Shown one piece after another: positions 1-5,542 of a stretch of DNA of 5,858 nucleotides. A program made the position numbers and the translations under genes. The stretch's first letter is position 1, and each line of letters starts with the position of its first letter. The stretch is taken from positions 1 to 5,858 of the forward strand of contig CALKRO010000136.1 of the NCBI GenBank assembly GCA_937990205.1, written 5' to 3'. The notes beneath the pieces were generated by a model. That model had not been told where the DNA came from. It ran no database searches and saw only the letters and a program-made list of their open reading frames with translations. The DNA is from an uncultured Candidatus Saccharibacteria bacterium. GTDB lineage: Bacteria > Patescibacteriota > Saccharimonadia > Saccharimonadales > Saccharimonadaceae.

Positions 1-354
1 GGTGAACTTGATATTTACGTTCTTGATAAATCCAACACTCATGTTGGCTACGAAGTTACCCATCGTCGTGACCTCACTAATGTCTTAGCTGAATCCCTTG
101 GCGTATCCAAAGTTCAACTCATTCAATGTGGTAATGGTGATCCAATCGCGTCCGCTCGCGAGCAATGGAATGACGGTTCCAATACCCTCGCCATCGCTCC
201 AGGTGTTGTCATTACCTACGATCGTAACTACGTTACCAATGAAGCCTTACGTAAAGCCGGTCTCAAAGTTATCGAAGTGGCTGGTAGCGAACTCGGTCGT
301 GGCCGTGGTGGCCCGCGTTGTATGTCTATGCCACTTTTCAGGGAGGAAATCTAA
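1..354 (+). CDS. arcA: Arginine deiminase, C-terminal part (5' end outside window)
   Basis: This is the last 117 codons of arginine deiminase, the cytosolic enzyme that hydrolyses L-arginine to citrulline and ammonia as the first step of the ADI pathway. Reading frame 1 is open from base 1 to TAA at 352-354. The fragment holds the family-typical stretch [18 protein letters not shown] (starting near fragment residue 53) followed by YDRN. It also holds the catalytic-cysteine motif RCMSMPL, with the nucleophilic Cys at fragment residue 107 (TGT 319-321) and ten residues before the end, as in Mycoplasma-type ADIs. The other catalytic residues (Asp, Glu and His of the guanidino-binding site) lie upstream and cannot be checked. 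Full-length family members are about 400-410 residues, so roughly the last 28% is seen. The last codons (AGG GAG GAA) double as the Shine-Dalgarno of arcB, and the stop overlaps the arcB start (TAATG), implying translational coupling. Family identity is very secure. Confidence 0.95.
   Translation, partial: GELDIYVLDKSNTHVGYEVTHRRDLTNVLAESLGVSKVQLIQCGNGDPIASAREQWNDGSNTLAIAPGVVITYDRNYVTNEALRKAGLKVIEVAGSELGRGRGGPRCMSMPLFREEI
341..346 (+). promoter_or_regulatory. Ribosome binding site of arcB inside arcA
   Basis: GGGAGG lies 7 nt before the ATG at 354 and sits within the last sense codons of arcA. It decides the arcB start: the in-frame ATG at 318 lies upstream of it, inside the arcA catalytic-cysteine region, and would add 12 residues with no family counterpart. 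Confidence 0.8.
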
Positions 355-1346
355 TGTTAAATCTTAAAGGTCGCTCATTTTTAACCCTCAAAGACTTCAC
401 GCCACGCGAAGTTCAAACCATGCTGGAAACTGCCAAGCAACTCAAAAATAATAAGCTCACTGGTGTTTCCAACAAAAACCACGAAGGGAAGACTATCGCC
501 TTACTTTTCGAAAAAGCTTCCACCAGGACTCGTTGTGCCTTCGTGTGTGGTGCTCGCGATCTCGGCATGCACGCTGAATATCTCGGCAAAGACGACATCC
601 AGCTCGGTAAAAAAGAATCTGTCCGTGACACTGCCTTGGTGCTTGGTCGTATGTTTGACGGTATTGAATTTCGTGGTTTTGCCCACGAAACCGTCGAGGA
701 ACTCGCTAAATACGCTGGCGTCCCAGTTTGGAACGGTCTAACCGACAAATTCCACCCGACTCAAGGCCTCTCCGATATGCTGACTATCAAGGAACATGTA
801 GGTTATCTACGCGGCGCTCACCTCGCTTACGTGGGTGACGGACGTAATAACGTTGCTAACACCTTAATGATTGCTTCGGCTCTTTTAGGTCTTCATTTTT
901 CCATCGGTACCCCTAGAGAACTCTTCCCAGAACAATCGCTTATCGATGAATGCAATGCCATAACTAAAAAATATCAAACCGGCGCCACTATCAAAATCGT
1001 GGAAAATCCTTACGAAGCCGTCGCCGATGCTGATGCGATTTATACCGATGTCTGGGTCTCCATGGGTGAAGAAGACAAATTCGAAGAACGCATCAATCTG
1101 CTTAAATCCTACCAAGTTAATCGTGAACTCATGCAGGCTACTCGCAAGAAAAATACTATTTTCTTACACTGTTTGCCAGCCTTCCACGATAAGAAAACTA
1201 AGATTGGTAAAGAAATTCTCGAACAATACGGCCTTGATGCCATGGAAGTCTCCGACGAAGTCTTCTACAGTCCAAATAGCGTCGTCTTTGACCAAGCGGA
1301 AAACCGAGTTTATACCATTGAAGCAGTCATGGATCTAACTCTTTAG
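354..1346 (+). CDS. arcB: Ornithine carbamoyltransferase, catabolic (ArcB type)
   Basis: This 330-residue protein has the usual length of the family. It catalyses citrulline + phosphate to ornithine + carbamoyl phosphate, the second ADI step, in the cytosol as an oligomer. Visible motifs are STRTR at 56-60 (carbamoyl-phosphate loop), DGIEFRGF at 102-109, HPTQ at 134-137, [12 protein letters not shown] at 161-172, the ornithine-binding SMG loop in DVWVSMGEE at 232-240, and HCLP at 272-275 with the active-site Cys273. The SMG loop argues against putrescine carbamoyltransferase. The [14 protein letters not shown] and TKIG wording resembles streptococcal ArcB rather than proteobacterial ArgF. The position directly after arcA, with no arginine-biosynthesis genes visible, also supports the catabolic role. 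Start 354 is chosen for its SD and the N-terminus [12 protein letters not shown]. The annotation argF would be the main alternative; the catabolic direction is inferred from context. Confidence 0.96.
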   Translation: MLNLKGRSFLTLKDFTPREVQTMLETAKQLKNNKLTGVSNKNHEGKTIALLFEKASTRTRCAFVCGARDLGMHAEYLGKDDIQLGKKESVRDTALVLGRMFDGIEFRGFAHETVEELAKYAGVPVWNGLTDKFHPTQGLSDMLTIKEHVGYLRGAHLAYVGDGRNNVANTLMIASALLGLHFSIGTPRELFPEQSLIDECNAITKKYQTGATIKIVENPYEAVADADAIYTDVWVSMGEEDKFEERINLLKSYQVNRELMQATRKKNTIFLHCLPAFHDKKTKIGKEILEQYGLDAMEVSDEVFYSPNSVVFDQAENRVYTIEAVMDLTL

Positions 1347-1369
1347 ACTGATTTCAGTTTTCCACAATG

Positions 1370-1399
1370 AAAAAGAAGCAGACCCCCTGCTTCTTTTTT
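1370..1399 (+). terminator. Intrinsic terminator after arcB
   Basis: A 12-bp perfect stem (1370-1381 with 1387-1398, core AGAAGCAG/CTGCTTCT) closes a 5-nt loop ACCCC and runs straight into a T tract ending at 1399. It starts 23 nt after the arcB stop. It separates arcAB from arcDC and also overlaps the 5' end of the over-long open frame that begins at 1367, which rules that start out. Because the left arm begins with an A run, it might also work on the opposite strand. Confidence 0.9.
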
Positions 1400-1407
1400 A
1401 GCATAAG

Positions 1408-1416
1408 TGTTATACT
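1408..1416 (+). promoter_or_regulatory. Extended -10 promoter for arcD-arcC
   Basis: TGTTATACT fits the TGn plus -10 pattern (TATACT at 1411-1416), placed just after the arcB terminator and 37 nt before the arcD ATG. No convincing -35 is seen at 16-18 nt upstream, where the terminator's right arm lies. The predicted transcription start is near 1423, giving a 5' leader of about 31 nt. The same TGn signature precedes the other two promoters in this window. Confidence 0.55.
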
Positions 1417-1420
1417 TGAG

Positions 1421-1443
1421 TCATATAAACCAAACTTATATGA
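1421..1443 (+). promoter_or_regulatory. Palindrome over the predicted arcD transcription start
   Basis: TCATATAA (1421-1428), a 7-nt spacer ACCAAAC, and TTATATGA (1436-1443) form a perfect 8-bp inverted repeat. It begins at about -2 relative to the predicted start and touches the first base of the ribosome binding site. Two readings fit: a dimeric-repressor operator, or a weak AU-rich hairpin at the mRNA 5' end. It does not resemble the ArgR box or FNR site consensus that I know. The repeat is seen directly; its function is inferred. Confidence 0.5.
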
Positions 1444-1448
1444 AAGGA
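1443..1448 (+). promoter_or_regulatory. Ribosome binding site fixing the arcD start
   Basis: AAAGGA lies 5 nt before the ATG at 1454. It selects that codon over the in-frame ATG at 1367, which lies within 3 nt of the terminator stem and upstream of the promoter. Confidence 0.7.
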
Positions 1449-1453
1449 CATAT

Positions 1454-3031
1454 ATGGTTGCAAAACCTCAAAAGGTGAAGAAACAACCAAAACAAAAAAC
1501 CCCTCATACCAAGAAGGTATCGGCTTTTGCTGTTTTGTTTGCGATCATCGGCCTGATGGCAGCCCTAACCTGGGTTATTCCATCCGGTAAATATAACATG
1601 ATTAAAGACCCGAATGATCCGTCTCAGGAAATTCGCGAAGCCGGCACCTACCAGCGCATCGACAAAGTCGAACACATCGTAGACGAAGAGACCGGAGAAG
1701 TCACCACTGTCGACCATCGCCAAGGGCTTTGGGATGTCTTTATGGCACCAATCAAAGGTATGGCTGATCGTCTTGATGTCATCATCTTTGTCTTGATTCT
1801 CGGTGGTTTCCTCGGCATTACCATGAAAACTGGCGCCCTCGATGCCGCTCTCGGTGGTCTTCTCAAGAAGATGAACGGTAAAGAAATTTTCCTTATCCCA
1901 ATCTTGATGACCTTATTCGCTATTGGTGGTACCACTTATGGTATGCAAGAAGAAGCTGTCGCCTTTTATGCCCTTATCATTCCAGTCATGATGGCTGCTG
2001 GGTATAATTCCATGACCGCCATGATGATGATTGTCTTAGGTGGCGGAGTCGGCGTGCTAGCTTCCACGGTCAACCCATTTTCTACGGGTATTGCCGCTAG
2101 AACCGCTGACGTTCAACTCGGCAACATCCTTTGGATTCAAATGCTCGTCCTCGTAGTCATGCTTGTTCTTGCCATTCTTTTTGTCATGAATTACGCCAAG
2201 AAGGTCAAAGCTGGTAAATACGCTGACGATTCTTCCGTCGCTTCCACTTTTAAGCCAATTAATCTCAATAGTGTGCCAGAATATAATTTCAAGCGCCAAC
2301 TCATCATGGGGGTTTTCGCTGTCACTTTCGTGATTATGATTATCTCCCTCATCCCTTGGAGTGGTTTTAAAATTGACTTCTTCGATGTTTTACATGAGTT
2401 CTTTGCTGGGGTTCCAGTACTTTCCACTATGCTTGGCGTAAACCACAACGGCGCCCTTGGTACCTGGTACTTTAACGAAATTTCTACCCTTTTCCTCATT
2501 TCAACTGTGGTAATTGCCTTCATCTACCGCAAAGAATTTAGCAAGAAAAATGTCTCCATCACCGACACTTTCATTAAGGGATCAGAAGACCTCTTGAGTG
2601 TCGCCGTAATCATCGCCGTGGCAGCTGGCGTTGCTATTGTCATGCGCGCCGGTGGTATCGAAGATACCATTATTCACTGGGGTGAAAAAGGCCTCACCAA
2701 TTTCAATGGTGGTCTTGTCGGCGTCTTGGCTTACATTTTCTACCTCCCACTTTCCTTCATTATCCCATCCTCCTCTGGCCTCGCTGCGGCTTCCATGCCA
2801 ATCATTGCGCCAGTCTCTGAGCTCGTAGGTAGCAACAAAGAAACCATGGTGGTAGCTTTTGCTAATGCTAATGGTTTACTTAACATGTTTGCCCCTACCA
2901 TCGCCTCATTAATGGCCGGACTCACCTTATCTGGTGTATCTTACAAGACTTGGGTCAAACGCGTCATGCCGCTAATGGTTGCTTTTGTTATCATTAGCCT
3001 ATTCGCCGTCTTCGTTATGGGGATGATTTAA
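1454..3031 (+). CDS. arcD: YfcC/ArcD-type arginine-ornithine antiporter
   Basis: This is a 525-residue polytopic inner-membrane carrier of the YfcC/DcuC-like family (the type found in streptococcal arc operons, unlike the APC-type ArcD of Pseudomonas). A Lys-rich cytosolic tail (residues 1-21) precedes TM1 (about 22-42, ending TWVIPSGKY). A polar loop of about 60 residues with an acidic patch follows, then about ten or more further hydrophobic segments. Family-like re-entrant signatures are NPFSTG at 207-212, IPSSSG at 437-442 with SMPIIAP after it, and ANGLLNMFAPT in the last third. Expected role: electroneutral exchange of external arginine for internal ornithine, feeding ArcA. The substrate is inferred from its place between arcB and arcC, since relatives are often annotated only as C4-dicarboxylate or basic amino-acid carriers. 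It starts a second transcript with arcC, whose ATG is 2 nt after its stop. Confidence 0.88.
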   Translation: MVAKPQKVKKQPKQKTPHTKKVSAFAVLFAIIGLMAALTWVIPSGKYNMIKDPNDPSQEIREAGTYQRIDKVEHIVDEETGEVTTVDHRQGLWDVFMAPIKGMADRLDVIIFVLILGGFLGITMKTGALDAALGGLLKKMNGKEIFLIPILMTLFAIGGTTYGMQEEAVAFYALIIPVMMAAGYNSMTAMMMIVLGGGVGVLASTVNPFSTGIAARTADVQLGNILWIQMLVLVVMLVLAILFVMNYAKKVKAGKYADDSSVASTFKPINLNSVPEYNFKRQLIMGVFAVTFVIMIISLIPWSGFKIDFFDVLHEFFAGVPVLSTMLGVNHNGALGTWYFNEISTLFLISTVVIAFIYRKEFSKKNVSITDTFIKGSEDLLSVAVIIAVAAGVAIVMRAGGIEDTIIHWGEKGLTNFNGGLVGVLAYIFYLPLSFIIPSSSGLAAASMPIIAPVSELVGSNKETMVVAFANANGLLNMFAPTIASLMAGLTLSGVSYKTWVKRVMPLMVAFVIISLFAVFVMGMI

Positions 3032-3033
3032 TT

Positions 3034-3978
3034 ATGGCCAAAATCGTCGTCGCTCTCGGAGGTAATGCTTTAAGCCGTGATGGCAAAGCAACCGCTAAAG
3101 ATCAACTCGAAGTCGCCAACCAGACCGCCAAGGAGCTTGCCAAGCTCGTGGCGGCTGGCCACCAGCTCGTCATCGTTCACGGTAATGGACCACAAATCGG
3201 TAATATTATCCTCCACGAAGAGGCTATCAACACCGAAAAAACCCCAACCATGCCAATCGACGTAGCTGGCGCGATGTCGCAAGGTCAAATTGGCTATTGG
3301 TTACAGAATGCCATGCGCAATCAGCTCGAATCCGAGGGCATCAAAAAGCCCATTGCCGCCATCGTGACCCAAGTTCTAGTTTCTAAGGACGATCCGGCTT
3401 TCAAAAATCCGAGCAAACCAATCGGCCCATTCTACACTGAAGAGGAAGCTAAAAAGCTCAGCAAAGAACGTCATTTCACCGTCAAGGAAGATGCTGGTCG
3501 TGGTTGGCGCAAGGTGGTCCCTTCACCAATGCCACTTTCGATTATTGAATCGGAACTCGTCGAAATTGCTCTCGGCAATGGCGCCATTATTGTCGCTGGC
3601 GGCGGTGGTGGTATCCCAGTCTATTACGACGAATACGGTCGCCTAGTTGGCCTTGAAGCTGTCATCGATAAGGATTTCGCCGCCGAAAAACTCGCCGAAA
3701 CCATTGATGCGGACATACTTTTGATTCTTACTGCGGTAGAAAATGTCAAAATCAACTTCAAAAAAGACAATGAGGAAAATCTCAAGACTCTCACCGCCGA
3801 TGAAGCCTTTAAGTATATCGCGAAGGGTGAATTTGCCGCTGGTAGCATGCTACCAAAGATTGAAGCCGGCATTAGCTTCGTTTCAAGTGGCAAAAATCGT
3901 ACCTGTATTATCACCAATCCAGAGAATGCCATTAACGCCATTAATGGCAAGACTGGTACCCAAATTATTGGTGAATAG
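3034..3978 (+). CDS. arcC: Carbamate kinase
   Basis: This 314-residue cytosolic kinase of the amino-acid-kinase fold matches the family's usual length. It transfers phosphate from carbamoyl phosphate to ADP, giving ATP and carbamate, which decays to NH3 and CO2; this is the energy-yielding step of the ADI pathway. Motifs in order are VVALGGNAL at 5-13, HGNGPQIG at 49-56, DVAGAMSQGQIGYWLQ, the subdomain segment TQVLVSKDDPAFKNPSKPIG, GRGWRKVVPSPMP, AGGGGGIPV, VIDKD with D212-K213-D214 (nucleotide and phosphate site), LTAVENV, and GSMLPKIEA near the C-terminus. All key glycines and lysines that I can place are present, so it should be active. It follows arcD by 2 nt, with a GGGG tract at 3019-3022 as a weakly placed SD, so it is probably coupled to arcD translation. 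A terminator follows. Confidence 0.97.
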   Translation: MAKIVVALGGNALSRDGKATAKDQLEVANQTAKELAKLVAAGHQLVIVHGNGPQIGNIILHEEAINTEKTPTMPIDVAGAMSQGQIGYWLQNAMRNQLESEGIKKPIAAIVTQVLVSKDDPAFKNPSKPIGPFYTEEEAKKLSKERHFTVKEDAGRGWRKVVPSPMPLSIIESELVEIALGNGAIIVAGGGGGIPVYYDEYGRLVGLEAVIDKDFAAEKLAETIDADILLILTAVENVKINFKKDNEENLKTLTADEAFKYIAKGEFAAGSMLPKIEAGISFVSSGKNRTCIITNPENAINAINGKTGTQIIGE

Positions 3979-3998
3979 ATAATCGATTAAAACACTTT

Positions 3999-4031
3999 AA
4001 AACAGAGTAGCTCCAGTCTACTCTGTTTTTT
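3999..4031 (+). terminator. Intrinsic terminator after arcC
   Basis: A 12-bp perfect stem (3999-4010 with 4018-4029, core CAGAGTAG/CTACTCTG) with a 7-nt loop CTCCAGT is followed by a T run ending at 4031. It closes the arcD-arcC transcript 20 nt after the arcC stop. Confidence 0.9.
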
Positions 4032-4046
4032 CACCTCTGTTAATCA

Positions 4047-4075
4047 TTGACTTTTATGCTTAAAAATGCTATAAT
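4047..4075 (+). promoter_or_regulatory. Near-consensus sigma70-type promoter of the HD gene
   Basis: The -35 is TTGACT (4047-4052), followed by a 17-nt spacer and a perfect -10 TATAAT (4070-4075) preceded by TGC, making it also an extended -10. The predicted start is near 4082, giving a leader of about 31 nt. This is the strongest promoter in the window by consensus match. Confidence 0.85.
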
Positions 4076-4099
4076 ATAGATGTCGTTTTGGTGTTTATT

Positions 4100-4105
4100 A
4101 GGAGG
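4100..4105 (+). promoter_or_regulatory. Ribosome binding site fixing the HD gene start
   Basis: A perfect AGGAGG lies 7 nt before ATG 4113. The earlier in-frame ATG at 4080 falls at or before the predicted transcription start, so it cannot be the start on this transcript. Confidence 0.85.
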
Positions 4106-4112
4106 GGATTAT

Positions 4113-4931
4113 ATGAACAAAACATTAACGAAGTATTTTTCAAAAATTTCACTTCAAAAACTTTGGGATGCAAGTCTCGATGATTTTGAAAATATTCCAG
4201 AAACTCAACGATTGATGCTGTTAGCTATCTGCGAAAACCGCCCGGCCAACCTTGAGGAAATTTATCATTTTCTCGATCAGCCAGACGCACTTTTCAATGA
4301 TATTTACCAGGAACGAGAAGTTCGTGATAGTGTATTCTTTTATACCTATCCGTTCATCCACGGTGCAGCTATTCCTGATAATATTGAAGAAGTTATCGCC
4401 CCAATCGGCACACAAACTTCCAAATATCACCACGAAAATCTCCGTGATCACGTCGCATTAGTGGCTGCCAATTTGGTAGACGCCGGCCTGAGTGGCACCT
4501 TAGCCGCTCAACTCGCTGTTCTACACGACGTAGGGAAAAAGTACACCGCCGCTACCAACAAAGTTGGTGACATTTGTTACTATAATCACGAGGCGGTTTC
4601 AGCTTTGATTGCAAAATATTGGCTTCGCGGCACTGCTAGCAAGTCCACCATCAAGCAAATCGTAGCTGTCATCTATGCGCACCTACTTCCACTTACCACC
4701 TGGAACAGGACCGTGCATTGGAAAACAGGTCTTCCTTGTAACTTCCGTCAAGATTTTGAGCATGAGCTTGAAAATTTCTACGACGGTAATCAGGCAGACG
4801 TTAAGCGTACCATGGAACTCATCGATACGCTAACCAAATGCGATGAGGGAATTCTGGAAATGACACCTGAATACGCACAAAAAATTGCGCGTGGACGAGA
4901 GTTAATTCATGAATTTCGTCATGGTGCCTAA
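4113..4931 (+). CDS. HD-domain metal-dependent phosphohydrolase, function unknown
   Basis: This 272-residue soluble protein has no signal peptide or membrane segment. Residues 1-90 are probably helical and not recognised by me. Residues 105-245 carry an HD-domain layout: H113 in NLRDHV, H138-D139 in LHDVGKKY, H159 in YYNHEAVSA, H190 in IYAHLLPL, and D238 or D244 in ELIDTLTKCDE. The H-HD-H-H-D spacing fits HD enzymes with two metals, and the segment after HDVGK resembles the HD domain attached to tRNA nucleotidyltransferases, but no nucleotidyltransferase head is present. Likely chemistry is hydrolysis of a phosphate ester or nucleotide; the substrate cannot be told from sequence. It is monocistronic, with its own strong promoter, perfect SD and terminator, lying between the ADI cluster and the ribosomal pair, so neighbours give no functional clue. 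Family call firm, function open. Confidence 0.8.
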   Translation: MNKTLTKYFSKISLQKLWDASLDDFENIPETQRLMLLAICENRPANLEEIYHFLDQPDALFNDIYQEREVRDSVFFYTYPFIHGAAIPDNIEEVIAPIGTQTSKYHHENLRDHVALVAANLVDAGLSGTLAAQLAVLHDVGKKYTAATNKVGDICYYNHEAVSALIAKYWLRGTASKSTIKQIVAVIYAHLLPLTTWNRTVHWKTGLPCNFRQDFEHELENFYDGNQADVKRTMELIDTLTKCDEGILEMTPEYAQKIARGRELIHEFRHGA

Positions 4932-4952
4932 AATTTATCGTACCTTAGAAAT

Positions 4953-4979
4953 AAACCACCAGAACATCGGTGGTTTTTT
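4953..4979 (+). terminator. Intrinsic terminator after the HD gene
   Basis: An 8-bp stem AAACCACC (4953-4960) with GGTGGTTT (4969-4976) and an 8-nt loop is followed by Ts to 4979, then a further pyrimidine-rich stretch. It begins 22 nt after the HD stop and isolates that gene from rplK. Confidence 0.85.
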
Positions 4980-5010
4980 CTTTTTCTTTCTAGTATTTTT
5001 CTAAAAAATA

Positions 5011-5019
5011 TGTTAAAAT
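5011..5019 (+). promoter_or_regulatory. Extended -10 promoter of rplK-rplA
   Basis: TGTTAAAAT (TGn plus -10 TAAAAT at 5014-5019) lies in an AT-rich stretch just after the HD terminator. The -35 region (near 4991-4996, TAGTAT) is poor. The predicted start is near 5026, giving a leader of about 31 nt that contains the rplK RBS AGGAG (5042-5046), 10 nt before the ATG. No L1-type hairpin is seen in this leader. Confidence 0.6.
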
Positions 5020-5056
5020 ATATCCGTTACGCGCTCTAATTAGGAGTAAATATATT

Positions 5057-5482
5057 ATGGCAAAAAAAGTAATTGGTAACTTAAAGTTACGCATCCCTGG
5101 TGGTAAGGCCACCGCAGGTCCTCCAGTTGGTTCAACCTTGGGTCAATGGGGTCTAAACATGATGGATTTCATCAATCCATTCAACGACAAAACCAAAGAA
5201 TTCGCCGGCAAGAACGTGATTGTTCACATCCGCGTTTTCGATGATCGCACTTTTGATTGGGTTTGTCTCGGTCAACCAGTTGATGATTTAATTCGTGAAG
5301 AATTAAAGCTTCAAAAAGGTTCTGGTCGTCCAAACACCGAAAAAGTTGGTTCTATCACTCGTGAACAACTCGAGAAAATTGCCAACATCAAGATGAAGCA
5401 AATGAACGCTGTCGATCTTGAAGGTGCTATCAAGACCGTCGCTGGTACTGCCCGCTCTATGGGTGTCACCATCGCCGAATAA
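5057..5482 (+). CDS. rplK: 50S ribosomal protein L11 (uL11)
   Basis: This 141-residue protein has the family's normal length. uL11 binds the 23S rRNA GTPase-associated centre and helps factors EF-Tu and EF-G act. The N-terminal domain (1-70) holds IPGGKATAGPPVGSTLGQ with PPVG at 22-25. The C-terminal rRNA-binding domain holds KGSGRPNTEKVG and ends in GTARSMGVTIAE, the hallmark of the family. Two places differ from common bacterial L11. The TPAPPVG loop reads TAGPPVG, so the first proline (linked in other bacteria to thiostrepton response) is Ala20. The interdomain KTPPA-type linker reads LGQPVDD. Such divergence is consistent with a CPR lineage. The start has AGGAG 10 nt upstream. It is co-transcribed with rplA, 60 nt downstream. 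The usual upstream partners secE and nusG are absent here. Confidence 0.97.
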   Translation: MAKKVIGNLKLRIPGGKATAGPPVGSTLGQWGLNMMDFINPFNDKTKEFAGKNVIVHIRVFDDRTFDWVCLGQPVDDLIREELKLQKGSGRPNTEKVGSITREQLEKIANIKMKQMNAVDLEGAIKTVAGTARSMGVTIAE

Positions 5483-5500
5483 TTAATTAAAATTAATTAA
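5481..5500 (+). repeat. Tandem AATTAATTAA, two copies
   Basis: A 10-bp unit AATTAATTAA occurs twice back to back (5481-5490, 5491-5500), overlapping the rplK stop. It gives extra in-frame stop codons and an unstructured A/U spacer before the L1 hairpin. Probably simple spacer sequence. Confidence 0.7.
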
Positions 5501-5530
5501 CCGTGGGAGAGTTCGCTCGTTATTACCACA
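5501..5530 (+). promoter_or_regulatory. L1-binding mRNA hairpin (translational operator of rplA)
   Basis: The RNA folds with lower stem GUGG (5503-5506) with CCAC (5526-5529), an asymmetric internal loop of GA (5507-5508) opposite GUUAUUA (5519-5525), and upper stem GAG/CUC (5509-5511, 5516-5518) capped by UUCG. The GUGGGAG ... UACCAC combination is the same as the L1-binding region of 23S rRNA (helices 76-77), the known basis of L1 autoregulation by molecular mimicry. It ends 13 nt before the rplA ATG, so bound L1 would block initiation there. In E. coli the L1 site is before rplK; here it lies between the two genes. The structure is seen directly; repression is inferred from known L1 biology. 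Confidence 0.8.
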
Positions 5531-5542
5531 GAAAGAAATCAA

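Noticed and set aside
318..353. Earlier in-frame ATG for arcB
   Set aside because: It lies inside the arcA catalytic-cysteine region and upstream of the SD; the extra 12 residues do not fit the OTC N-terminus.
98..367. 89-residue open frame overlapping arcA in frame 2
   Set aside because: The arcA frame carries conserved arginine deiminase motifs over the same bases; this is a shadow.
413..748. Reverse-strand and alternate-frame open frames inside arcB, arcD, arcC, the HD gene and rplA
   Set aside because: They lie wholly within well-identified genes, lack RBSs and recognisable domains, and arise from the C-ending codon bias of the + strand genes.
1367..1453. Upstream in-frame ATG giving arcD 29 extra residues
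   Set aside because: The added codons run through the arcB terminator and the arcD promoter; ATG 1454 has an RBS and a family-like N-terminus.
4080..4112. Upstream in-frame ATG giving the HD protein 11 extra residues
   Set aside because: It lies at or before the predicted transcription start, and AGGAGG serves ATG 4113.
5026..5056. A second L1 operator in the rplK leader as in E. coli
   Set aside because: The short leader has no GUGGGAG/UACCAC pair or stable stem.
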